DNA from: Flavobacteriaceae bacterium
Lineage (GTDB): Bacteria; Bacteroidota; Bacteroidia; Flavobacteriales; Flavobacteriaceae
Direction of reading: 5' to 3'
DNA length: 5,517 nt
Assembly (NCBI GenBank): GCA_030590765.1
Contig: JAUVCP010000182.1
Span: 1-5,517, forward strand
The position numbers were made by a program, and so were the translations under genes. Of this stretch, positions 1 to 5,517 are shown one piece after another (positions within the stretch are counted from its first letter, which is position 1; each line of letters starts with the position of its first letter). Below the pieces are notes generated by a model. That model was not told the DNA's origin and searched no databases. It saw nothing but the letters and a program-made list of their open reading frames with translations.

Positions 1-585
1 GACTGGTCCTTTGCCAATTTTCAAAGTACCTTCTCTACCCTCTGCTTCAGCAATATAAGTGCCATATAACTCATTAACTTCATTCTCTTTGTTCTGAATT
101 GTTTCCTTCAAATCTTTCATCTCTGATTCAACTCTGTTAATCTCCGGAGTATATTGCATAGCTATTTGCTCTTTGTTTTGAAGGGTCAAATTGTTCTTTT
201 GCTCTAATAAAACCTGATCGATTTCCTTTTGAAAGATCTTTAACTCCAATGGTTTTGCAATGACAACGGCAATAATAATAGCCAAAATCAATCTGGGAAT
301 GGCCTGACCAAATTCTAGCCATGGTTTACCCTGTTTTTTGATTGTGGAAACAATAAACCTGTCTAAATTAAAAATAAGTAAACCCCAAACCAATCCAAAT
401 CCAATAGCCAAATAAACCGAGTCAAATACAGTAAATAATGCATAGGCCGACGCGATAAAAGCCATTACAGCTGTAAAGAATATCGTACCACCAATTCCGG
501 CATATTTAACTTGCTCGGCTTTTGAGCAATTTTCAAGAAGATCAATATCAGTGCCGGAGCACATCCAAAAGAATTTTTTAAGCAT
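1..585 (-). CDS. DUF4407 domain membrane protein (C-terminus cut by window edge)
   Basis: This open frame runs from an ATG at 585 to the left edge without a stop, giving 195 residues. The N-terminus is MLKKFFWMCSGTDIDLLENC. Hydrophobic segments lie at about residues 30-53, 57-73 and 96-113, with the motif FNLDR at 72-76 between the second and third. Residues from about 115 to 180 are charged and rich in Gln, Glu, Lys and Leu, and look like a coiled coil. A WxCxG/TD-type start, a paired TM hairpin ending in FNLDR and a following coiled coil are the pattern I know from DUF4407 proteins, common in Bacteroidota and usually about 350 residues with a further C-terminal TM segment; that part would be outside the window. 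Its biochemical function is unknown to me. The A-rich leader has no Shine-Dalgarno sequence. A strong terminator separates it from the peptidase operon, so it is probably a separate transcription unit. The family call is from recall, not a search. Confidence 0.85.
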   Translation of the reverse strand, partial: MLKKFFWMCSGTDIDLLENCSKAEQVKYAGIGGTIFFTAVMAFIASAYALFTVFDSVYLAIGFGLVWGLLIFNLDRFIVSTIKKQGKPWLEFGQAIPRLILAIIIAVVIAKPLELKIFQKEIDQVLLEQKNNLTLQNKEQIAMQYTPEINRVESEMKDLKETIQNKENEVNELYGTYIAEAEGREGTLKIGKGPV

Positions 586-596
586 AATGACGTCTT

Positions 597-626
597 TTGT
601 TATAACAATGAATGATTCTGTTATAA
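597..626. promoter_or_regulatory. Palindrome plus 21-bp-spaced direct repeat in the DUF4407 leader
   Basis: A perfect 12-bp palindrome, TTGTTATAACAA, lies at 597-608. The octamer TGTTATAA occurs at 598-605 and again at 619-626, exactly 21 bp apart, about two helical turns. CGTCTT at 591-596 is also the reverse complement of AAGACG at 625-630. All of this sits just upstream of the ATG at 585, where a regulator could bind DNA or a leader RNA could fold. The repeats are directly visible; a regulatory role is inferred, and AT-rich sequence yields such repeats by chance. Confidence 0.3.
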
Positions 627-671
627 GACGCCTGAAATATATTTTTGTTAGAGAAAGTTTTGTTAAAGTTT

Positions 672-679
672 CAAAACTA
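672..679 (-). promoter_or_regulatory. Candidate Bacteroidota -7 box for the DUF4407 gene
   Basis: On the minus strand 679-672 reads TAGTTTTG, a full match to the Bacteroidota -7 consensus TAnnTTTG. It would start transcription near 668 and give a leader of about 80 nt. No TTG or TTTG lies at the usual -33 spacing; the nearest TTTG (710-707) is too far upstream and is part of the inverted repeat at 694-711. That may mean an activator-dependent promoter, or a chance match. Confidence 0.35.
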
Positions 680-693
680 CCTTCTAAAAGAAG

Positions 694-711
694 TTTTGAT
701 TAACATCAAAA
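694..711. promoter_or_regulatory. FNR/CRP-like inverted repeat upstream of the DUF4407 gene
   Basis: The sequence TTTTGAT-TAAC-ATCAAAA is a perfect inverted repeat with 7-bp arms and a 4-bp spacer. Its core at 696-709 matches the classical FNR consensus TTGATnnnnATCAA at all ten fixed positions. Its centre is about 23 bp upstream of the upstream edge of the candidate -7 box (672-679), roughly where a -33 element would lie, as expected for a site bound by a Crp/Fnr-family activator. The match is seen in the sequence. That the host has a regulator with this specificity is inferred. Confidence 0.35.
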
Positions 712-766
712 AAACAATTCCTACTTACTTAGTATAAAAGGAATATCTAAATTTATTTATAGATCG

Positions 767-797
767 AAAAACTCGAGGTAAATTACCTCGAGTTTTT
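767..797 (-). terminator. Rho-independent terminator of the dpp11-dpp7 operon
   Basis: Positions 767-781 and 783-797 are perfect reverse complements: 15-bp arms, with a practical loop of about five A/T bases. The GC part of the stem is ACTCGAGGT/ACCTCGAGT, flanked by A-runs on the left and T-runs on the right. On the minus strand the hairpin begins 22 nt after the DPP7 stop codon and ends in TTTTT. The plus strand also ends in TTTTTT, so it could work in both directions, but no plus-strand gene needs it here. Confidence 0.9.
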
Positions 798-819
798 TCA
801 TTTTTTTGATATGGTATTA

Positions 820-3039
820 TTATTTCTTTTTCTTTGGATGTACCAAAGTCATTTCATCTATTAGATTTGTAGCACCTGCATATTTATCAATTATAAAAAG
901 CACATAACGAATATCAACGGTAATACTCCTTACAATATCAGCATCGTAATACAAATCACTCATAATACCTTCCCAGGTACCATCAAAAAGTAAACCTAAT
1001 AAATTACCATTGGCATCCATCACCGGACTTCCGGAATTACCTCCTGTGGTATGATTGGTTCCTAAAAAGTTAACGGGCATTTTGCCATTTTCACCATATT
1101 GACCGAAATCTTTAGCATAGTATAAATCACGTAATTTTTGAGGCACATTAAATTCATAATCACTTGGTACATATTTTTCCATCACACCTTTTAAATAGGT
1201 GTTTGGTGTATAAACAACTCCATCTTTAGGCTCATAACCTTTAACTCTTCCATAGTTTGCCCGTAAAGTAAAATTGGCATCCGGATAAAAACGATCCTTT
1301 GGAAATACCTCCATCAATGCTTTCATATACTCTTTTTGAACAGCATTTAATTCAAGATTGATCTTTTGATAATTCGGCTCGATCTTGGTATAAAAAACAG
1401 TATGCATTTCTTTAGCAAAAGCATACGCTTTATCGTTATTGAATTTTTTAATCACTTCTTCTGGCGTGCCAGCTAATAATTCATTGACTCCTTCAATACT
1501 TGTGAATTTTGTACTGGTATAAATATCATTGGTCAACTTGGTAAAATCAACACCTTTCATATTTTCTGGTAAATATTCTTTTGGTATCTTATTTGCATAC
1601 AAACTTGTTAAACTTTCAAATACCGGTTGATCTACTTTTGGAGAGTAATTTTTAAACTTACTTTCATAAGATTTTAATACCCTTTTTCTTGATTTTTCAA
1701 AAGCCTCAGCTCCTCCTTTTTTATAGGCCTGTTCCAATTGAAATGCACTAAATGTAATATTTAACAATTCTACATTTCTATACGCAACTTCCACCCAATA
1801 ATCTCTGGCGAGTGCTACCTGTTCAATTTCTTTATACAATCTTTCAAAATCAGATAATAAAGATTTATACTGGGTTAGTTCTTTTTCATTTACTATTTTA
1901 CTGAATTCTGTTTCTTTCAATTTTTTCTTTTGGATTGCATTTGTCTGATGAATTCCCTGATCTTCACCTATCCATTTTTTCCAGTAATTTGCAATTCCTG
2001 CATATTTTGAAGCGTATTGAATTCTTACTTTTTCATCGGCCTTCATAAATTTATCTACAATTTTCAAGGCATTTTCTCTAATTTCAATTTTAGCAGGGTT
2101 AAGTACATTTACAATTTGCGATACCCCAACTGCAGGTAAGTATGCATTTGTTCTTCCTGGAAAACCAAAAACTATATTAAAGTCATTTTCTTCAACTCCA
2201 TCCAATGAAATTGGTAAAAAATGCTTTGGTTTATATGGCACATTGTCTTTTGCATATTCAGCCGGACGATTATTTGCATCTGCATAAATTCTGAACATAG
2301 AGAAATCTCCTGTATGACGAGGCCACATCCAGTTATCTGTATCTGAACCAAATTTACCAATAGAAGTTGGAGGTGCGCCCACCATTCTTATATCTTTATA
2401 CACTTCGGTAATGATCAAAAAGTATTGATTTCCTTTGTAAAAAGACTTAACATTAGCCGTTTGCCACTCTTCTTTTACAGCCGCCTTGGTAACTTTATTA
2501 ATATTTTGATTAATCAATTTCATTTTAGCAGCCTCATCCATAGCATCTGTAACTCCTTCAAAAATTTGTGAAGTTACATCATCAATCCTTTTGATGAAAG
2601 TAGCCTTTAAACCTGGTGAAACTATTTCCTCATCATAACTTTTTGCCCAGAAACCATCTTTTAAATAATCGTGTTCAACAGTTGAATGTGATTGAATGGT
2701 ACCATAACCACAATGATGATTTGTTAAAAGTAATCCGTTTGGTGAAACCACTTCTGATGTACAACCTCCACCAAAAATTGCAATAGCATCTTTGATACTC
2801 GCATTATTCACATCCCATAGATCTTTAGCAGTAAGATTACTACCCAATAATTTCATCTCATCTTCATTCATCCCTTCCAAAAGAGAAGGGATCCACATAC
2901 CACCCTGAATTTCTTTTGCTTGTGCATCGCTTAAAGCAATTGGCTTTTCAGGTTCAGCAACTTTTGTAGTTTCCTGTGTGGTTTTACACGAAACAATGCT
3001 TAAAAAAGCAACTAATAAATAGATTTTAAAGTATTTCAT
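820..3039 (-). CDS. dpp7: S46 family dipeptidyl-peptidase 7, lipoprotein form
   Basis: This encodes a 739-residue S46 serine exopeptidase that should release N-terminal dipeptides from oligopeptides, preferring hydrophobic P1 residues. The N-terminus is a lipoprotein signal with lipobox IVSC and lipidated Cys18, then a flexible Thr/Glu/Lys/Pro linker to about residue 45 and the family start GGMW (46-49). The catalytic triad is His109 (TNHHC), Asp245 (HTGDF) and Ser669 (GGNSGSP). The His-Asp spacing of 136 equals that of Porphyromonas gingivalis DPP7 (His89/Asp225). Cys93 and Cys110 should form the chymotrypsin-like disulfide. Asn236, Trp237 and Arg241 match the substrate N-terminus binding residues of the family. 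The helical cap typical of S46 covers roughly 305-585. Gly687, at Ser+18, is the position (673 in P. gingivalis DPP11 numbering) where Gly marks DPP7 and Arg marks DPP11. It is the second gene of the operon, 17 bp after dpp11, with leader AATAATAATAAA before the ATG. Little acidic residue content follows Cys18, so periplasmic rather than surface anchoring is more likely (inference). Confidence 0.95.
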   Translation of the reverse strand: MKYFKIYLLVAFLSIVSCKTTQETTKVAEPEKPIALSDAQAKEIQGGMWIPSLLEGMNEDEMKLLGSNLTAKDLWDVNNASIKDAIAIFGGGCTSEVVSPNGLLLTNHHCGYGTIQSHSTVEHDYLKDGFWAKSYDEEIVSPGLKATFIKRIDDVTSQIFEGVTDAMDEAAKMKLINQNINKVTKAAVKEEWQTANVKSFYKGNQYFLIITEVYKDIRMVGAPPTSIGKFGSDTDNWMWPRHTGDFSMFRIYADANNRPAEYAKDNVPYKPKHFLPISLDGVEENDFNIVFGFPGRTNAYLPAVGVSQIVNVLNPAKIEIRENALKIVDKFMKADEKVRIQYASKYAGIANYWKKWIGEDQGIHQTNAIQKKKLKETEFSKIVNEKELTQYKSLLSDFERLYKEIEQVALARDYWVEVAYRNVELLNITFSAFQLEQAYKKGGAEAFEKSRKRVLKSYESKFKNYSPKVDQPVFESLTSLYANKIPKEYLPENMKGVDFTKLTNDIYTSTKFTSIEGVNELLAGTPEEVIKKFNNDKAYAFAKEMHTVFYTKIEPNYQKINLELNAVQKEYMKALMEVFPKDRFYPDANFTLRANYGRVKGYEPKDGVVYTPNTYLKGVMEKYVPSDYEFNVPQKLRDLYYAKDFGQYGENGKMPVNFLGTNHTTGGNSGSPVMDANGNLLGLLFDGTWEGIMSDLYYDADIVRSITVDIRYVLFIIDKYAGATNLIDEMTLVHPKKKK

Positions 3040-3056
3040 TTTATTATTATTTTGAG

Positions 3057-5189
3057 TTATTTATTCTTTTTTGGATGAACTAATTTCATTTCATTGATCA
3101 ACCGTTTGTTTCCCGCATATTTATCAATGATAAACAAAATATAACGTGCATCAACCATGATGTTTCTACAAATTTCGGGGTCATAATTATAGTCACTCAT
3201 CGTACCTTCCCAAACTCTGTCAAAATTCAACCCAATCAGATTTCCATGTGCATCAATAGCGGGGCTTCCTGAATTACCTCCTGTTGTATGATTTGTTCCT
3301 AAAAAATTAACCGGCATTTTTCCATTTTCTCCATAAACACCAAAATCTTTTGCATTGTATAAACCGATTAACTTTTGATCTACATCAAACTCGTAATCAC
3401 CTGGTTTGTATTTTTCCATCACACCTTTTAAATAAGACACTGGTTTGTAATAAATACCATCTTTAGGATAATATCCTTTTACCTTACCGTAAGTTATTCT
3501 TAAAGTACTGTTGGCATCTGGAAAGAATCTTTCTTCAGGAAAAGTTTCCATTAAAGCTTTCATATACACTTTTTGAACATCTAGTATTTGTAGATTGATT
3601 GCCTGAAATTCTGGATTTATTTTTTTATAAAAATCATTGGATAAATCTTTTCCTAAAACATAGGCTGGATCTTTATTTAATTTACTTAAAACCTCCTGTT
3701 GATTTCCCGTTAAAAGAGATTTAAAATCTTCAAGGTTTGTTAACTTTGATTTGGTATAAATAGTGTTGGTCAGATCTGAATAATTTACATTTTTTAGTTT
3801 ATCTGACAAATAGGTTGCTGGAATTTTCGTACCGTGAATTTCGATGAGTTTTTCAAAAACATCCCTGTCTACTTTTGCATTATAATTTTTATAATTACCT
3901 TTTGATGAATTAATTAATTTATTTCTTTCCGCTTCAAAACTTGTTGGATTTGCTTTTACTTTTTCTTCAAATTGATAAAGTCTAAATGTAGCTCGCAACA
4001 ATTCGATATTTCGATAAACAACTTCTGTCCAGTAAGCTCTTGCCAATGCAACATCTTCAAGCTCATTATACAATTTATTAAAATCACTTAGTAAATGGTT
4101 GTATTCATTATTGTTTTGGACCTTGTTTTGAAAATCACTCTCTAACCTTTGTTTTTTGGCAATAGCTTTTGATTTTTCAATACCCTGGTTCTCACCAATC
4201 CATTTTTTCCAATAATTAGCAATACTTGCATATTTTGAAGCATACTGAATTTTGATCTTATCATCAGTACGCATATATGCATCTACAATTTTTAAATAAT
4301 TCTCTCTTATATTGATCTTGGCCGGATTGACTTTTTTTACCGTTTGTTCAATAGCAACAGCTGGTAAATACTCATCTGTTCTTCCCGGGAAACCAAAAAC
4401 CAAAGTAAAATCCTCTTCAGCAACTCCATCTAAAGAAATCGGTAAAAAGTGTTTTGGCTTGTAGGGCACATTATCTTTTGAAAACTTTGCCGGACGATTA
4501 TTCTTATCTGCATAGATTCTGAATAATGAAAAATCACCTGTATGACGTGGCCACATCCAGTTATCTGTATCTGAACCAAATTTACCAATAGATGTTGGAG
4601 GAGCCCCAACCATTCTTATATCTGTATAGTTTTCAAGTACAAACAGTAGATATTGGTTTCCATTATAAAAACCTTTTACTTTAACCTCCTGCCATTCTTC
4701 TTTTACAGCTTTCTTTTTAACAACAGCAATATTCTGATCAATTTTTACCTGTTTTTCCTTTACTGTCATACTACTGGTAATATCTTTAAAAACGGCATCC
4801 GTTACATCATCTATTCTTTTGATAAAAGTAACATACATACCAGGATTTGGCAATTCTTCAGCATCTTTAAATGCCCAAAATCCTTCTTTTAAATAATCAT
4901 GTTCAACAGTTGAATGGGATTGAATTGCTCCATAACCACAATGGTGATTGGTTAAGATCAAACCTCTATCAGATATAATTTCACCTGTACAACCTCCATT
5001 AAAATGGATTACAGCATCTTTTAAACTGGCATTATTTACATCGTAAATATCCTGAGCAGTCATATTACTTCCCAGGTTTTGCATTTCCGTTTCATTCATT
5101 CCCTCTAAAAGAGAAGGAATCCACATACCTCCCTGTTGTGCAGATATTTGAATTGCAATTAAGAAAAAAAGTATTTTTAAATATTTCAT
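3057..5189 (-). CDS. dpp11: S46 family dipeptidyl-peptidase 11 (Asp/Glu-specific type)
   Basis: This encodes a 710-residue S46 serine exopeptidase that should cleave dipeptides with Asp or Glu at P1 from peptide N-termini in the periplasm. I chose the ATG at 5189. The in-frame GTG at 5216 would add nine polar residues (MRLIHKTKI) before the signal peptide and lies inside the candidate promoter box. The ATG gives MKYLKI, matching MKYFKI of the neighbouring paralog. The signal peptide (about 1-17, cleavage after ISA) has no lipobox Cys. The mature protein starts QQGGMW, with almost no linker. The triad is His83 (TNHHC), Asp219 (HTGDF) and Ser640 (GGNSGSP). Cys67/Cys84 are the conserved pair, and Asn210, Trp211 and Arg215 match the amino-terminus binding set. 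Arg658, at Ser+18 in NFDRVWEG, is the DPP11-defining Arg (673 in P. gingivalis DPP11). The helical cap covers roughly 280-560. It is the first gene of the operon. The fold is certain; the specificity is inferred from Arg658. Confidence 0.95.
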   Translation of the reverse strand: MKYLKILFFLIAIQISAQQGGMWIPSLLEGMNETEMQNLGSNMTAQDIYDVNNASLKDAVIHFNGGCTGEIISDRGLILTNHHCGYGAIQSHSTVEHDYLKEGFWAFKDAEELPNPGMYVTFIKRIDDVTDAVFKDITSSMTVKEKQVKIDQNIAVVKKKAVKEEWQEVKVKGFYNGNQYLLFVLENYTDIRMVGAPPTSIGKFGSDTDNWMWPRHTGDFSLFRIYADKNNRPAKFSKDNVPYKPKHFLPISLDGVAEEDFTLVFGFPGRTDEYLPAVAIEQTVKKVNPAKINIRENYLKIVDAYMRTDDKIKIQYASKYASIANYWKKWIGENQGIEKSKAIAKKQRLESDFQNKVQNNNEYNHLLSDFNKLYNELEDVALARAYWTEVVYRNIELLRATFRLYQFEEKVKANPTSFEAERNKLINSSKGNYKNYNAKVDRDVFEKLIEIHGTKIPATYLSDKLKNVNYSDLTNTIYTKSKLTNLEDFKSLLTGNQQEVLSKLNKDPAYVLGKDLSNDFYKKINPEFQAINLQILDVQKVYMKALMETFPEERFFPDANSTLRITYGKVKGYYPKDGIYYKPVSYLKGVMEKYKPGDYEFDVDQKLIGLYNAKDFGVYGENGKMPVNFLGTNHTTGGNSGSPAIDAHGNLIGLNFDRVWEGTMSDYNYDPEICRNIMVDARYILFIIDKYAGNKRLINEMKLVHPKKNK

Positions 5190-5215
5190 TATTTTGGTTT
5201 TGTGAATTAATCTCA

Positions 5216-5223
5216 CAAAGATA
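5216..5223 (-). promoter_or_regulatory. Candidate -7 box of the dpp11-dpp7 operon
   Basis: On the minus strand 5223-5216 reads TATCTTTG, a full match to the Bacteroidota consensus TAnnTTTG. Transcription would start near 5212, giving a leader of roughly 20-25 nt to the ATG at 5189. No TTG is seen at the expected -33 spacing, so the promoter may be weak or activator-dependent. The box includes the GTG at 5216, which argues against that codon as the translation start. Confidence 0.5.
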
Positions 5224-5426
5224 CATAACCCTTTAAATTGGAATGCTTATTTTAATATAATTTGGATAAAATTATTAGAATTTTAATCGCTTCTTTAAAA
5301 AGTAATGAGTTTCATTATAAAACATTAAAATAAATAACAAATGTTTAAAAACTACATATTTTTGATTAGAATAGATAAATAATTGAAAACCTTATTTTTT
5401 AAATTTGTTTAGATGTATTTTTATAG

Positions 5427-5442
5427 ATAAAGTTGACTTTAT
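5427..5442. repeat. Operator-like inverted repeat ATAAAGT-TG-ACTTTAT
   Basis: Two perfect 7-bp arms, ATAAAGT (5427-5433) and ACTTTAT (5436-5442), are separated by 2 bp, giving a 16-bp dyad of the size bound by dimeric helix-turn-helix regulators. It is about 205 bp upstream of the candidate dpp11 -7 box, far for a direct operator. Function is unknown, and chance is possible in such AT-rich DNA. Confidence 0.3.
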
Positions 5443-5456
5443 ATTTATTTATATCA

Positions 5457-5471
5457 TTGATTTTAAATCAA
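5457..5471. repeat. Hyphenated palindrome TTGATTT-T-AAATCAA
   Basis: Perfect 7-bp arms flank a single central base. The outer TTGA/TCAA half-sites resemble those of the FNR-like repeat at 694-711, but the spacing between TTGAT and ATCAA is 5 rather than 4, so it is not a canonical FNR site. It lies directly downstream (minus strand) of the terminator hairpin, overlaps its T-tract by two bases, and could act as a second weak hairpin. Confidence 0.3.
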
Positions 5472-5476
5472 AAACA

Positions 5477-5495
5477 GGCCGGACTCCATCCAGCC
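5477..5495 (-). terminator. Probable Rho-independent terminator of an upstream minus-strand gene
   Basis: On the minus strand GGCTGGA (5495-5489) pairs with TCCGGCC (5483-5477) across a 5-nt loop, with one G-U wobble, and is followed by TGTTTTTGATTT. On the plus strand the same position would be a C-A mismatch and no T-run follows, so the signal is directional. It implies a minus-strand gene ending close to or beyond the right edge, and therefore that dpp11 is the first gene of its own operon. Confidence 0.65.
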
Positions 5496-5517
5496 CACTA
5501 CAGTTCTAGTACATACT

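Larger units (their letters stand above)
5190..5517. other. AT-rich intergenic region upstream of dpp11
   Basis: I see no protein-coding gene in this 328-bp stretch. The part from 5217 to 5470 is very AT-rich and has frequent stops in all frames. It holds, from left to right, the short A-rich dpp11 leader, a candidate -7 box, two hyphenated palindromes and a GC-rich terminator hairpin. The last roughly 40 bp (from 5476) are clearly richer in G+C than the rest. On the minus strand 5515-5498 reads Y-V-L-E-L-stop, which could be the end of a gene beyond the right edge, but five codons are too few to call. Confidence 0.6.

Noticed and set aside
137..322. 61-codon minus-strand open frame
   Set aside because: It overlaps the DUF4407 coding sequence in another frame; the DUF4407 frame is open to the window edge and has recognisable TM and motif structure.
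681..693. Small inverted repeat CTTCT-AAA-AGAAG
   Set aside because: The arms are only 5 bp and AT-rich, with no adjacent T-tract or gene end that would make it a terminator.
2172..2360. 62-codon minus-strand open frame inside dpp7
   Set aside because: It is an out-of-frame shadow of a strongly conserved catalytic region; it resembles no family and has no leader of its own.
4653..4892. 79-codon plus-strand frame rich in Phe, Ile, Asn and Tyr
   Set aside because: It is antisense to dpp11; its hydrophobic look follows from complementing Lys/Glu-rich AT-rich codons. No promoter or leader supports it.
820..5189. Tandem peptidase pair as a novel defence or toxin system
   Set aside because: Both proteins are intact members of a known exopeptidase family with a nutritional role; nothing nearby suggests an immunity protein, a mobile element or a defence island.
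5190..5216. GTG-initiated N-terminal extension of dpp11
   Set aside because: It adds a polar stretch ahead of the signal peptide, overlaps the candidate -7 box, and is absent from the paralog.
5498..5515. Last codons (YVLEL-stop) of a possible minus-strand gene
   Set aside because: Five codons cannot establish a reading frame; other frames in the same stretch are equally possible. It is kept only as context for the terminator.

Overview
This 5.5 kb window is AT-rich and looks like the chromosome of a Flavobacteriia-type member of the Bacteroidota. Three things point that way. The S46 dipeptidyl-peptidases and the DUF4407 protein are typical of that group. The genes have A-rich leaders with no Shine-Dalgarno sequence. 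Candidate promoters match the Bacteroidota -7 element TAnnTTTG rather than a sigma70 -10 box. All recognisable genes are on the minus strand.

Read in the direction of transcription, from the right end: 5477-5495 is a GC-rich hairpin with a T-tract, probably the terminator of a minus-strand gene outside the window. An AT-rich spacer of about 250 bp follows, with two operator-like inverted repeats, ending in a -7-like box at 5216-5223. Next is a two-gene operon of S46 serine exopeptidases. The first (3057-5189) has the Arg that marks DPP11, specific for Asp/Glu at P1. The second (820-3039) begins 17 bp further on and has Gly at the same position, marking DPP7, specific for hydrophobic P1 residues. 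A strong 15-bp-arm terminator (767-797) closes the operon. After a regulatory spacer that contains a perfect FNR-consensus-like inverted repeat, a separate gene (585 to the left edge) encodes the N-terminal 195 residues of a DUF4407 membrane protein with a coiled-coil region.

The two peptidases should work together in the cell envelope, removing dipeptides from oligopeptides with complementary P1 specificity and so feeding peptide and amino-acid uptake. DPP11 has an ordinary signal peptide and should be soluble in the periplasm. DPP7 has a lipobox and should be membrane-anchored. The enzymes are closely similar along their whole length, which suggests tandem duplication followed by specificity divergence. 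I see no mobile element, CRISPR array, RNA gene or clearly new system. The main points of interest are the Gly/Arg switch within one operon, the different localisation of the two products, a locally homogenised patch between the paralogs, and the regulatory palindromes.
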